A stretch of 64,000 nt of DNA from Phytophthora colocasiae (Eukaryota > Oomycota > Peronosporomycetes > Peronosporales > Peronosporaceae): contig JAGKQI010000102.1 of NCBI GenBank assembly GCA_018806915.1, positions 1,116,001 through 1,180,000 of the forward strand, read 5' to 3'. The stretch's first letter is position 1. Each line of letters begins with the position of its first letter. The notes beneath the pieces are model-generated. The model was given only the letters and a program-made list of their open reading frames with translations, had not been told where the DNA came from and did no database searches. This document shows positions 31,174 to 42,885 of this stretch, piece after piece. The position numbers and the translations under genes were made by a program.

Positions 31174-31935
31174 CTAGATGAATGGGTATTTTGCGCGATA
31201 AGTAAAGTTGATGATCTCAGCCAGCTCGCAAATGTCGACCTTTTTGTCTGGGGTTGCTGGCTCGTTAGCTCGGAGGTCAAACTCGATTTCCCAGAAATAC
31301 CTACCGTCTTCTTCCATCCATGGGCGAATCACCCCTGTCTTCTGTTTTGCACTGCCAGCTTCTTCATTCCTCATTACTACCTTCCATCCAATAACTGAGC
31401 CAGGAATAATATTGTGGAAGAGTCTACGCCTGTACAAACAATACCCAACGAAATCTTGTCGTTATCTAGCTTCTCGTGAAAGGCATTAAGTACCAACAAT
31501 TCATATTGGTAAGATGGTTCAAGGCCTGAAAATACAGTTATGTCTTTTTCTTCTCCATGGCGAAAAAATTGATCGAAAGTCGTACACATTTTATCGGAGG
31601 CCCACTCCATCATTTCTGCATAGGTATTTATGTCGAACAATCCTTTGTTGTGGAGATGTGTGCTGTGGTTTCGAAGTTGAACCGCATCCGGCAGAAGATC
31701 TCGTAAAACTGTGTCGTCTTTATACCGCTCAGACAAAAGCATCAAACATCGCGAAGGAGGCGCCCCACCAAGCAACATATTGTCGACTTCAACTTCAAAT
31801 CGTTTGTCAATTCCAGTGCAGAGTGTCGGAAATCGTTTCGGTATGCTTACCAGTCACCACAACAGAAACAAAACCACCCTCAATTTCCGTAAATCGCGCG
31901 ATTCGGACTGCAACCGAGGTGTGAAGAACAAACAT
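31174..31935 (-). pseudogene. Hypothetical gene, frame broken, unknown function
   Basis: Three minus-strand pieces look like one protein. The start is MFVLHTSVAVRIARFTEIEGG (31935 to about 31840). A middle piece spans 31778-31377 with MLLGGAPPSRCLMLL. The end spans 31437-31174 with GVIRPWMEEDGRYFWEIEF and AEIINFTYRAKYPFI. Frames change between them. A GTAAGC donor-like site at ~31850 could explain the first break by an intron, but no clean acceptor is visible. I do not recognise the family. It may be a decayed oomycete-specific gene. Confidence 0.4.
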
Positions 31936-33732
31936 AAACAGATGCTTTGCCTGCCTTCAGTTTATAGTTGGTTTGATACTTAAATCTAGACAACTCGGTG
32001 ATGTCCAGTTCTCTTCGCGCATCCTGCATGGACCGAAAAGTTCCTAAATTATCCGCTTTAGCCCATTGTACTCGACCTTTGGAAAGATGGGCTCAACAAG
32101 GCTTTCTGAAATAAGCGCGGCTCATTTGAATGCTCCTCTCGACACGACACTGGAGAGTCGGGATGTTGTATATCGTTTTCACAGTCAGAATATTGGCTGT
32201 TTGAGCTCTCATCCACGTAACCACTTGAAGAGGCCTAGAATCGAAGGGGTTGAACTTGCAGTTGAATGGGGTGACCATAGAGGCGAGGACGGAGAAGGAA
32301 GGGACAAAACAGAAGGCGAGTCAATGGCATTCTCTTGCGGTGATGGGGGCTGCATCGTGAATGCTATATAAATTCGTAGCTGCTTTTGAGGTTTGTATTT
32401 TTATCGTAATGATTTCTGAAACCGCTTCTGTTTTATTTTCAATGGTACACATGGTACACAATTACTAAATTTATTCTACAACGTTGTGTTTATCAACTAA
32501 CGTAGAATACCGAATAGTACGCGGTAAAGTAATACAACGCCCTACGAATTGAACGCGGTCTCCGAGGGCGTTATACAAAGAATATAACGCGCACAAATTG
32601 AACGCCCTCTTAATTGAACACTGTAGGCAACAAAGCTGATTTTCTCAGCAGTTTGACTTACGTTGCGGCAGAATTCCAGTTATCTGCAGCTGTAGCAAGT
32701 TTGACAATCCTCCCTCGACAAGCGCATCATGGCGAGAAAGCGAGCGTCAGTGTCGCCAGGGGCCCAAGAGATCAGAAGTGTTCCTCGGAAAAGTGCACAA
32801 ACTCCGAGAGACAACAACACTCAGTCTGATCGCCGGACTTTCCCCGACTATGAGTGCCTAAAGGTTGGCAGAAAGTCTCTCAGAAGAATGTATCTCTGAG
32901 AGACCTCATCCTGCTGCCGTCCTGTGTGACGATGATGGTTCAAGGAATATAATTATACCCACAAGATACCAAGTATCGCGCACCGGACGTAGCGCACCCC
33001 GCGCATATCCCAACTGGACTTCGTGCGTTGTAGCATACGTGCTCCGCACCTAAAATCACTCGTGGATTTCTGGTATCACGCATGGAAACTCTGATACCAC
33101 ACCATGAAGTCTGACGTACATGAAGTCCGACGTACATGTACATGAACGGAGAAGTCGATGGCCGACACGAGAGCCGCTCGACGACACGGTGGTCTCGGCG
33201 ACGACGGGCTTCGGCATCAAGCCGACGCCCAAACGAAGTCCGAGGCTTGCGTTGCCGGTGTCGACAGCCTTGTCGATGACGGTGCCAAAACGCGAGGAGA
33301 GCGGCGTGGTGCATTGTAAGCACGAGATAAAATGCGCGTGTGTATTCGAGTTGTCGGGAAAGACGACTACGGTGTAGATGAAAGCCTGCGGAAAGATCAC
33401 ACTTCAACTCGAACCTCTCCCTCCAGAAGGGTTTCCGGATGCTTTGGTCCACTTGCGCCAAAACATCAATGCACTGGTTCTACTGAATTGAGCTTTGGGT
33501 GCTTTGAGGTTTCAGGAGCGACCCATTGGCAATTTACACATGGAAAAAAGTGAACCCCACGCCATTTTCATCGTGTCACATTCATATTTAGTGATCCACA
33601 TGATTTTAAGACATACATGAAAATAATTATTTATACACATGAAAAAAATACACACCCAAGGATGCTCCACCTCCAGCACCTCCAACAATAGACATCCATT
33701 CATCCGAAGCAGAAGCTGCTGCCACATCGGCC
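31936..33732. other. Gene-poor interval before DNA polymerase kappa
   Basis: No supported gene. At 32535-32620 inverted AACGCCCT / AGGGCGTT words with GAATTGAACGC form a small decayed hairpin-like repeat. At 33107-33140 a short direct repeat of CATGAAGTCCGACGTA occurs. Small open frames here have no recognisable domain. Confidence 0.45.
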
Positions 33733-35820
33733 ATGTTCGTGTTCACAGCGGACAAGGCTGGCATGAAGGGCGTGGACAAGCAGCACGTGCAGGAGGTGGT
33801 GCACAAGATGTCCAAGGACTCGTCCTTCTACCAGAAATCTCTGCGTGACAACGAAAAAGTAGAGCAACGCGTAGCCGCCATGCGCGAGAAGCTCGCATGC
33901 CTTACAGGCGGCCAGCAATTGCGTCTGCAGCAGGAGGCTGATGTCCGAGTGAAGCAACTGGAGGCGACGCGAGACCTTTCACGCACCATTGTCGTCGTGG
34001 ATATGGACATGTTTTACGCTGCCGTAGAGATGAGGGACAACCCCAAGCTACGCGATGTGCCTCTTGCGGTCGGCGGCCTCAATATGATCAGTACAACCAA
34101 TTATGCAGCGAGGCAATTTGGTGTACGAGCTGCGATGCCTGGATTTATTGGCAAGGAACTTTGTCCACAACTGCACTTTGTGCCAGTGAACATGGAGAAA
34201 TACGCTGGTGTGGCAGCTCAAATTCGTACAGTGTTTGCAGAGTACGACCCAGATTTCGAGGCGTTTAGTCTGGATGAAGCGTGTTTGGATTTAACCGACT
34301 ATGTGGCGATGAACTGGCAAAAGTACGTTTCAGTTGCTCAAGATGAAATTGAGTGTAAGGGGGGTGACAACGATCAAGAGTGGGCTTCATCGACTGAAGG
34401 CCGAGTAGAGATTGCAGCTGCAGTTGTTCGTGAACTGCGTAAGAAAATATTCGATTGCACCCAGCTGACTGCAAGTGCTGGGATTGCAGTAAATGCTATG
34501 CTAGCCAAGGTATTACTTATCAGCCTTTACCAATGTAACTCACCAGTGCTGACGTTGTACATGTAGATCTGCTCTGACATGAACAAGCCCAACGGGCAGT
34601 ATGTACTTCCATTTACACGCGAGCATGTGATTAATTTTATTCGAGAATTACCAGTGCGAAAAATCGGTGGAATTGGCAAAGTGACGGAGAAGATCCTCAG
34701 CGAGGCTCTCAACGTCCATACTGGTGGCGATCTATTTGCTATGCGGGGCAAAATTTCACATTTGTTCTCCGAGAAGACAGCTACGTGGTTGCTGCAGACA
34801 TCACTCGGGGTACGAGAACGACGTGAAAAACAAGAGCGCAAGAGTTTCAGCCGTGAACGAACTTTCGGAAGGCTCAGTGACCCTAAACAGCTCGAGGCTA
34901 AGTGTCGTGAAATTTGCAAATTCCTCGCCAAAGACCTCGAGAAGGCGTGCAAGGCTGCCAAGAACGTGACATTTGTCTACAAAGATACCGATTTTGCGCG
35001 TTGCTCCCGGTCGATGACTCTAGCGTCTGCGGTTTTCACTGCCGAGGATCTGTATGCCAATGCAGTCGAGCTATTGCGTCGCGAACTTCCACTTACGCTA
35101 CGACTCATGGGCGTTCGAGCCTCGACTCTTGTTTCTCGTCCTACAAATGGAGGGGACTCCTCTCAGGCTACTGCGACTTCGACAGACAATAAGCGGCAAA
35201 TTGAGATTAAGAAGTTCGCCGAGCGTATCATGGATCCCGTCGCTGCGCTATCCTCTAATGCCCCGCGGAAAACTGGATTAAGTGGCGATGCCGAGAGCAA
35301 CTATAAGGCGGATGTCCACATAGGCGGGTCTGCTGTCGTATTTTCACGGAGTAAAATGCAAAGGAAGAGTGTTATTAAAGATGCATTCACCGCCGGATGC
35401 AACGCGAACAGTGCGCCCAAAGTCGACAACAAGCCATGCCCAATTTGCGGGATGCTGTTAAACGCTGGGAACAATATGGAGGTGAACGCCCACATCGACG
35501 CGTGCGTTGGAAGCAAAGTAACATCTTCGTCATCATCCCCACAGCATCGTAAAAAGCCGCAGAAGAGTATCATACCCCAAGCTTTCAGTTCAGACTCTAC
35601 GAAGCCAGTGAACGAAGACTTTAAGCCATGCCCCATTTGCGGGAAGCTACTCAATGCCCGCAACAACATGGAGGTAAATGCGCACATGGATGCTTGTGTT
35701 TCCAGAGACCGATCGCCACAGCAGAAGCTGACGGGCAAAAAGAGAGGGGCGCAAGAAATGTCTAGAAAGAAACTCGAGAACGGCATCGACGTGTTTTTTC
35801 GTAAACTCAACAACACCTAG
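33733..35820 (+). CDS. POLK: DNA polymerase kappa (Y-family translesion polymerase)
   Basis: Exons 33733-34509 and 34567-35820 give 676 residues with a 57-nt intron in phase 0. The N-terminus (ADKAGMKGVDKQHV, FYQKSLRDNEKVEQR) matches the kappa-specific N-clasp. Catalytic residues are in VVVDMDMFYAAVEM (Asp90, Asp92) and FSLDEACLDL (Asp181-Glu182). The thumb motif PVRKIGGIGKVTEKIL follows. Two C-terminal ubiquitin-binding zinc fingers (UBZ4-type: CPICGMLLNAGNNMEVNAHID + AC and CPICGKLLNARNNMEVNAHMD + AC) would bind ubiquitylated PCNA. They are nearly identical to each other, a recent internal duplication. It is a nuclear enzyme that bypasses bulky N2-guanine lesions. The start is supported by the clasp homology. 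Confidence 0.95.
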
Positions 35821-35910
35821 GTGCAGACATGCTTTCATAAATTATAATACCTGTAATCAACTGAGCTGTACCCGTAGGTCTCATCGACAAACGCTTTACT
35901 AATACTACTA

Positions 35911-36460
35911 CCGTAATATCGGTGTCAAGTGTCACCCCCCTGGTGCCAACAAATCTAATGATAGAGATAAACTCAAGGTGCTGTGTAGAGATAAGAGAAA
36001 CCCGCTGCAGCTGTTTGCAAGTCGTACAACGATGCAACTTCCAAAGCTTCTAGCTCCAGCATTGTACATGTATTGTACTCTGCAGAAGTGAAGACACCGG
36101 TAGTTTATTACTAGGAATATTAAAGCTACCAGAGATAGAAAATAAGACATGGTAATAATGACGGGCATGCTGCGGGTTTCATACATGCAAAGCGCAGCAG
36201 CCTTGAATGCAAAAGTCTCAGACTTTAGCCTTGGTTTCCAACCGTCTCCTCGCCACCATTTCACCCCCTGTTCAGTGAACAGTGTTCACTTCTCTGCTCT
36301 GCGATAGTTCGGACTATGCGACTGGCTTCAAAAAACTGAGGGGTGACACTTGACAAAGCGGAGCAAATCCTACTTGGCTGTTGCGCTATCGAGGTCTGTG
36401 ATTGGCTAGAATAGGGGGGTGACAGTTAACAAAAGCGGACACTTGACACCGATATTACGG
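35911..36460. mobile_element. 550-bp MITE with 23-bp terminal inverted repeats and TA target site
   Basis: The ends CCGTAATATCGGTGTCAAGTGTC (35911-35933) and its exact complement (36438-36460) are flanked by TA on both sides, the mariner/Tc1-type target. Inside, GTCACCCCCC (left) and GGGGGGTGAC (right) form a second inverted layer. A further GGGGTGACACTTGAC copy lies at ~36341. There is no coding capacity, so it depends on a transposase elsewhere. It lies 90 bp after the DNA polymerase kappa stop and may contribute to its 3' end. Confidence 0.85.
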
Positions 36461-36463
36461 TAG

Positions 36464-36874
36464 GGGACAATGAACTTGGACCCACTTTTGCCACCATCAT
36501 TAGGAGGGTTTCTTTTTGGAAAACCATATGCAACATTTAGATATATGGGTAAAACCACGGCTCTCGTTCCAAAAATGAGGTCCGTTTTGCCAGATTCCTT
36601 CTCGTTTAGGCGCTACATGCCCTTAAACACAAGGAATCTGAATGCCCAAAAGTTTCGGGAAAAGGGCTCCGCAAATGTAGGAATTTCATTGGGCGAGAAG
36701 CTAAACCATATGAAGATCATGAGAAAAGGCAACTTGCTGTGTCTCATGAAAATGATGTGTACCACCAAAATATTAATTTTGCACAGGATACCTGTGCAAC
36801 GCTACTGGTACTCTCCGTGTACTGTCGCGTCACATTTATAAGATATAGGAGGTTCATTTGTAATCGTCAAGTTG
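36464..36874. other. Interval with no recognised gene
   Basis: A 123-codon plus frame (36470-36841) has no recognisable domain and is not called. Confidence 0.4.
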
Positions 36875-37120
36875 TCATGTTTTGCTGGAATTGGGCCAAC
36901 TCACCTCGAACGGCAAGCCCGGTTGCCTCCTAAAGTCGCGCATCACGCGCTTGACAGTGTTAGACGAGATCCCAAGACACTCTGCAACAATGTCTCGCGT
37001 TCGTCCCCTTCGTGTAAGGCCTTGCGTGCGTGCAGCGGTGAAGAAGTTGTGTACATTCACCACAAACTTCTTCTCGCCAGCTGTGAGACCCACGCCTTGA
37101 GGCATGCCGTGCTCGCTCAA
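36875..37120 (-). pseudogene. Helix-turn-helix transposase-like fragment
   Basis: 81 codons: LTAGEKKFVVNVHNFFTAAR, then GRTRDIVAECLGISSNTVKRVM. The second part is a helix-turn-helix of the kind found at the N-terminus of IS630/Tc1-type transposases in oomycete genomes. No DDE domain follows in any frame, so it is a fragment at most. The family was assigned by pattern only. Confidence 0.4.
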
Positions 37121-37492
37121 AAATAAACGCTGCTTAGCGATTTTGGCCCCGAGGGCAGCTTTGATATCTATCTATAGATTCTATGTGTTTGCTGCGCAGT
37201 GGCGACAGTTTTGACTGCACCACGCCTTGATCTACCTGATGTTGAAGTTCGAGTGGCCAAGTGCACTGTCCCGTACAATAGTAAGTCGTTAGAAAAAATT
37301 CTGCAGTAGAAGCACCCGTAAAGAAAAATAACACTGGAACACAATTGGTCTGCAAAATGCCTTCTCTATGCAGTTGGAATCCGCGGTATCTAAATCGCCT
37401 CCCAAGTCACTCTACATACCACATCTAGGAGTATTCTTCTATAGCAAATAAGGTATCGATCGAATGGATCGTGGGTGCGAAGTAGAAGCCGC
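37121..37492. other. 3' flank of EF-3, no gene
   Basis: Nothing recognised. The EF-3 3' UTR should lie here (minus strand). Confidence 0.4.
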
Positions 37493-40400
37493 TTATTCCT
37501 CGTCAGAGTCGCTCCAGTACTCGCCGGCAGCCTCAGCCTCCTTTTTGGCTTTTTCCTTGGCCTTCTTCTCCTTACGGGTAAGTTTGCGCTTGATCTTCTT
37601 CTTGTGAACGTTTCCGAAAGCATCCGTGATCTCCTCCTCGTCCTTCTGCTCGATCTTGGTCTTGTCCTCAGCCTGCTGGCCCTCGATAGTCAGGAAACCA
37701 GCATCGACGTTCCACGTCTCCTGGGTCAGAGCCGAAGAGAACTCGTTGTGGTGGGTAATCATAACCACACCACCGTTAAACTCCTTGATAGCCGAAGCAA
37801 GGGCACCAAGCGAGTCGCGGTCAAGGTAGTTCGTGGGCTCATCAAGCACCAGAATGTGCGGGTTCAGCCACATAGCAGCAGCCAGCACAACCTTCACCTT
37901 CTGACCACCGGACAGACCACGCATACGCGAGTGCGTACCGAACTCGGCGCCCAGACCGAAGCAGTCCAGGTGCTTCTGCACAGCAATGGCCGTAGGCGGA
38001 CGGGCCTGCAGGTTAGCGCGAGCTGCTTCGCGGTCATCGGCGATCTGCAGGAGCTTGTCCCAGCCCCACTTCTCACACTTCTCACGCGGCACCCAGGCGT
38101 TCTCGTCAACCGGGCACTTCTCCCACTTGAGCTCGTACTCGAAGCTCTTCTTGAATTTACGGCGAGACACAATCTCCTCAAGAACGCGCTTCTCACCCTC
38201 CCAGTTCACAGGCTTCTTGTAGTGCTCCTTCTCCTCAGGGGTCAGCTTACGCGTCTCCTTGGCCAGAAGCTCCTTGTCCTCACCGGACTGGAAACGCCAC
38301 TGGATGTACTGGTTGGCAGTCTCATCAAGGTGCGACTCGATATGGTGGAAAGCGTGCTGAGCGACGTAAGCGAAACGCATGGCAGGGTGCTTCCACACCT
38401 GACCGCTGGTCGGCTCCACCTCACCCGTCAGCATCTTGATCATCGTCGACTTACCGGCACCGTTGGGTCCCAGCACAGCGATACGGCTCGACAGAGCGCA
38501 CGTCACGGAGATGTTGTTAATCGACGGCTTGGGGGCACCCGGGTACTGGTACGAACAGTTCGTCAGACGAATGATGGGCTTACCCTTGTTCTTGATATCA
38601 GCAAGGAAACCAGGCTCCGGGAAAATAAACTTCACGTTCTCCGACTCGAGCTCGTAGTAGGCCTTAGCCTCGGGCTTCTGCTCCACGAACTTCGAAAGGT
38701 TACCCTTGTAGATCTTCAGCTTACGGGTCTCGTAGTGGATGATGTTGGTACACACCTTGTCAAGGAAACCAGAGTCGTGCGACACCATGATAGAGGTCAC
38801 GTTCGGCAGGCTGGTCAGGTAGTTCTCGAGCCAAGCAACGTTCTTGACATCCAAGTGGTTCGTCGGCTCATCAAGAAGCAGAATGTCAGCCTTCTGAAGC
38901 ATAGCACGAGCCAGCTCCAATTTCATCTTCCAACCACCCGAAAGAGTGCCCACACCCTGAGCCTGCATCTCCGGCGTGAAGCCGACGCTAGCAAGAGTGT
39001 CCTGGACCTCCTCACGAGGAGTGTTCTTCAGGTCCTCATCGTTCAGGATGAAGTCCACCACGGAAAGCTCAGCCTCCGAAGCCTGCAGGTTGTGCTCAAC
39101 AAACACGGTCTTCAGCTCGTCACGGCTGGGGAAACCCTCAAGCTGGCCGTTGGAAATGGCACGCATTAAGGTCGACTTACCACAACCGTTGGGACCGCAC
39201 AGACCGTAACGGTGTCCACGCTTCAGACGAAGGCGGGCGTTGTTCAGAAGAATCATACCACCGTAGGCGAGCGAGAACTCACAGTTGCAAAGGTCGGGGA
39301 TGCCCTCATCGCAGTCAACGTCCTCAATGAAGATCGACTTGTTCTCCTTGAAGCAGCGGTCACGGATCTCGTTGGCAAGGGGCTTAATATCCTCCGGTTT
39401 CATGAAGGCCTTGAAGTAAGTAGTAATCTCCTTCTCGAACACAGCCTTGTTGAAGTTGCGAGCAACCACCAGGAAGTAGCAGATACCCGTGACGTAGTCA
39501 ACAGTGAAGCTGTCGATGTTAGCCTTGACGGCAGTCGCGCTAGCAGCGATCGACTCAACGACCACCTTGTGGATGTTGGCGTAGTCGACCTTCAGCTCAT
39601 CCTCAGACACCTCCATGGAACCACCAGCTACGAACAGGGTCTCGTGGGCACGGGTGGCGACCTCACGGCACTCAGGGTCGGCCTGGGTCTCAATGACCTT
39701 CTTCAGACCAGGCAGCAGCTTCGGGATGAACAGCTGGGCTTCAGCGGGATCGTCCATAAGCTTGCACATGTTGTCAATGATGACAGCGGCCTGACGCTTC
39801 ACAGCCGTCTTGCCCTCAGCAAGAGCACGCTTCAGAAGCGGCTCCATGATAGCAAGAGCCGGGGCCTCCACGGTCTTCACAAACGTGGTCGAAGCCAGCT
39901 TGTGGGTACACTCAGGCACCTCCGTGGGGTTAGCCAGACAGCTCACCAGAGCGGGGATGAAGGGCTCGATATCCATGTTGCCCACGACGTTGCAAACCTT
40001 GGTCATGGTCTCCTTGGCGGCGATCTTGACCTCCTTGCGAGTGTCCCACATGCAGTCCGTCACCACAGGGATGATTTCGGGCAGGCAGCGACTGACCTGG
40101 TACGGAGCAACCTTGGACAGCTCAGCCACGAGGTCGAGCGAGCCCTTCTTGGTCTGCCACTTCTTTGAGCGGTCAAGGCCTTCGAACAGGATCGGCAGGA
40201 TGCGGATCGTCGAGTTCTTGTTGGCCGAGCTGATGATGGTCAAAGCAGCCTCCTGCGCAACGGGGCGCACGGCAGGCTTCTTGTCAGCCAGCAGGTCCAG
40301 GAATACGGACAGCAGAGGCAGGAAGTAAGCCTCCACGCGCTCGGCGTGCTTCTGCATGAGGTCGTCCACGACGTAGGCGGCCACGACCTTGGAGTCGGCA

Positions 40401-40609
40401 TCGTTGCCCGTCAAGGCGTTGCGCAGCTCCTGCGAGACGACGCCAAGGTTCAGGTTGGCATCGCCGGCAACGAGCTCCGACACCTTCTCCGCCGCGACCT
40501 TCTGCTGGTCGGCCGAGCTCTTAAGAGCCTCCTTTAGCGCTTCGGTGAAGTGCTTGCTCTGGTCGATGGCGAGCTTGCTGATGCCGTCGGTGGGAGCGTA
40601 CGGGGCCAT
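37493..40609 (-). CDS. Translation elongation factor 3 (ABC-F type ATPase)
   Basis: 1038 residues, single exon. EF-3 releases deacylated tRNA from the ribosomal E site and helps recycling. It was long thought fungal but also occurs in oomycetes and some algae. HEAT repeats fill ~1-320. The first ABC domain has Walker A GPNGCGKS (472-479), signature LSGGW (556-560) and DEPTNHLD (580-587). The second has GPNGAGKS (714-721), the EF-3 chromodomain insertion (~800-860), LSGGQ (899-903) and DEPTNYLD (923-930). The C-terminus is lysine-rich (KKKIKRKLTRKEKKAKEKAK) for ribosome binding, then acidic. Strong codon bias to G/C-ending codons fits a highly expressed gene. Confidence 0.97.
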   Translation of the reverse strand: MAPYAPTDGISKLAIDQSKHFTEALKEALKSSADQQKVAAEKVSELVAGDANLNLGVVSQELRNALTGNDADSKVVAAYVVDDLMQKHAERVEAYFLPLLSVFLDLLADKKPAVRPVAQEAALTIISSANKNSTIRILPILFEGLDRSKKWQTKKGSLDLVAELSKVAPYQVSRCLPEIIPVVTDCMWDTRKEVKIAAKETMTKVCNVVGNMDIEPFIPALVSCLANPTEVPECTHKLASTTFVKTVEAPALAIMEPLLKRALAEGKTAVKRQAAVIIDNMCKLMDDPAEAQLFIPKLLPGLKKVIETQADPECREVATRAHETLFVAGGSMEVSEDELKVDYANIHKVVVESIAASATAVKANIDSFTVDYVTGICYFLVVARNFNKAVFEKEITTYFKAFMKPEDIKPLANEIRDRCFKENKSIFIEDVDCDEGIPDLCNCEFSLAYGGMILLNNARLRLKRGHRYGLCGPNGCGKSTLMRAISNGQLEGFPSRDELKTVFVEHNLQASEAELSVVDFILNDEDLKNTPREEVQDTLASVGFTPEMQAQGVGTLSGGWKMKLELARAMLQKADILLLDEPTNHLDVKNVAWLENYLTSLPNVTSIMVSHDSGFLDKVCTNIIHYETRKLKIYKGNLSKFVEQKPEAKAYYELESENVKFIFPEPGFLADIKNKGKPIIRLTNCSYQYPGAPKPSINNISVTCALSSRIAVLGPNGAGKSTMIKMLTGEVEPTSGQVWKHPAMRFAYVAQHAFHHIESHLDETANQYIQWRFQSGEDKELLAKETRKLTPEEKEHYKKPVNWEGEKRVLEEIVSRRKFKKSFEYELKWEKCPVDENAWVPREKCEKWGWDKLLQIADDREAARANLQARPPTAIAVQKHLDCFGLGAEFGTHSRMRGLSGGQKVKVVLAAAMWLNPHILVLDEPTNYLDRDSLGALASAIKEFNGGVVMITHHNEFSSALTQETWNVDAGFLTIEGQQAEDKTKIEQKDEEEITDAFGNVHKKKIKRKLTRKEKKAKEKAKKEAEAAGEYWSDSDEE

Positions 40610-42885
40610 GGTACCGAGTGAACTGTTCTTCCTTGGGGCAGTTGGCGTGGGGTACTAGAGGCGCTCGCTGGGCTTGGGCTCGGCGGAGTGAATTCCAAAA
40701 TGACACTTCTCGGTGCCAGGGCGCTCACTAGGAAGAAAAAACACAGAGAAGGAGTGATGGTCCCTACCTCCCCCATGTGGCGTCTCCTCCAGTCAAGAGA
40801 GCGAAACCCCCGTGAGCTGCTGCTGACCAGTCAGCGCGCGCTGGGAAAGGGCGCGTTCAGACAAGCCCCGTCTGTGTCGCAAGGGTTGCGTTTAACAACC
40901 CATAGCCTGGTTATGCATTCCTGCACCAGTAGCCAGTCCGCCAGATTCGGACTACATGCTATTCTGTAGGTTTTGTTCGACGCTGCCCAGAATTAGCGGA
41001 GGCAGTGGCACTGCATAATGTGACTCACATTCGCCTCCATTGGATGCAAACATCTATCACCACTTGCGTTGACGCCTGTCGCTTTGGTGACGGAAGTCAA
41101 CGGGCTGGATATGACTTCCAACGCCGCCGAAACTCGAAACGGCTACTCACGGCATTTCGAGTCTTCACAAGCGACGACGGATAGCCGGTTCAGGATCGGC
41201 AATACGATCAAATGATTGGCCAGCTCGACGACGCGACACCACCATGGAATCTAGATCCCGTGAAAGCCGATTCGATCGACTTAATCGGGAATATCGGGTA
41301 TGCTGGACGATAGAGGTTGAAGCAGAGGTCACGCAGGACACTACTGGAGAAGTACCGTTGTAATAAGAGTATCTTGTCGGTTCCGGTGGACTGCAGTATT
41401 TTTGTTGGCTCCAGCTCTTTAAATAGGGGTAACCAACTGATACGGTTACACACACTGCCGGGCCAAAATCGCTAAAGACGATGGCATGGATTTCGGGGAG
41501 GTATGTATTTACAGCAGTGACATACCTTTTTCTGGCGAAACGTCTCAGCTTCGTGGTCGATGCCATCTGACTCTTCAGGATTCGGGTGGTACGTACGTGG
41601 CAAGCTGTAGCTGCTTCAGCGAAGCTTGCCTAGCTTTTTTCGTTGGGAATCAAGCTCAACTGGCACGAATAGCACGCCTACCGTTGGACGCTGGATTTAG
41701 CCCTCTACTATAAGCCAAGCATGAGCGTACAGGAATGAGTGGCCACTGGTAGCAGCGCACCTAAAGCTCAAGTTAAACAGAAGGGTGGTGCCGGTAGATG
41801 CGAGACACGAGATCAAATACGTGTACATGTATGCATGGTAAGAGCCTGAGCGTTGAACACAGATATTCCGCTCTAGTAGACCAGTGCATAGTTCGTTGTT
41901 GACTATGCCCGTTTCGAAGTACTCAACTCTGAGGTGGCTACACCAAAATGTTAAACAGAACGCCAAATACAAGCACAATATGGCGCGAAGAGAAACTGGC
42001 GAAAAATGTGGCATCTGACTGTGTCTCCTGAACGAACTGCATTTTGGTGAGCTTCGATTCCTGGTCGTCGCAAACGAAATCACCCGTTCCTGCACGACTG
42101 CATTCGTAACGTCTCCCGCCTCGGTCTTCCGTCTCAGCTCAGACTGTCCTTTGTCGATTAACTGGTCAACCTCGCTCCTTCGTAATCTGCGTGTATCATC
42201 GCTGGTCGGCTGTCCTCAAGTACTGTATTACACTGGTTGTTTTCTTGTGCGTAGTTGCTGCCGTTCGTTGCTCGCTCGCTTGCCGCAATCCGTTTTTCCC
42301 CGTGTCGCGTTCACGCGGCGAAATGGCTCCATTGATCGTCAGAGCCTCAACTGCTCGTGGAGACCTTCACTCTTCCTCCCACAGATTCTCTTAAGCGCAG
42401 CTCCAGGGGCCGTTTCTTGTCCGTCTCGCTGTCGTCTGTTCCGTTGCCGTGCACGACTGGAAACGGGTCCATCGAGCTGCTCCGCCCTTTTCCACTCCCC
42501 TTGACCAAGCGACACGGCGTGAAATCGGCGCTGAGTTCAAAACGCTGAGTCAGCGAGCCTGCTAAACAGCATATCTCGCTGGCGATGAACAGAGCCACTG
42601 GTCCAGAGGTGAGCTTCTTGTCAACGGTCTCAGGATTTGGAACACCACACCAATCAGGCACCAATACATGTATCGGATCGCACTGCACTACACGGAATGC
42701 ACAAGCATCGAACTCGATTCTTGTTGGCCAACTATCGTGCATAACAAAATCAAACAAAAAAATAAAAAAAACTTTTCTGGGAACACAACATTTCACTTTT
42801 TTGATTGGCAGCACCTACCCGTTGGAGCGTCCGCGCTTGAGCTTTATGCACGCTTGCCACGTGTGATTCGCCACCAGCACTCGAA
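40610..42885. other. EF-3 upstream region and gene-poor interval
   Basis: The first few hundred bases hold the EF-3 promoter. From about 40900 to 42885 I see no gene. Several short frames (41165-41566, 42151-42504, 42347-42814) lack recognisable motifs. A T/A-rich run (CAAACAAAAAAATAAAAAAAAC) sits near 42750, beyond the PTPA stop. Confidence 0.5.

Noticed and set aside
33120..33377. Plus-strand frame MKSDVHVHERRSRW
   Set aside because: No recognisable domain; overlapping minus frames are equally long. Probably decayed sequence.
30940..33660. CATG-rich AT sequences at 31.0 kb and 33.6 kb as the two ends of one inverted-repeat element
   Set aside because: Shared words are short, and no clean terminal repeat or target duplication could be aligned by eye.
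36470..36841. Plus frame MNLDPLLPPSLGGFLFGKP as a gene
   Set aside because: No homology recognised. It begins inside the flank of the MITE and has no codon bias like its neighbours.
37475..39169. 564-codon open frame opposite EF-3
   Set aside because: Antisense shadow of a strongly codon-biased gene. It is leucine/valine-rich with no motif, and the EF-3 frame is certain.
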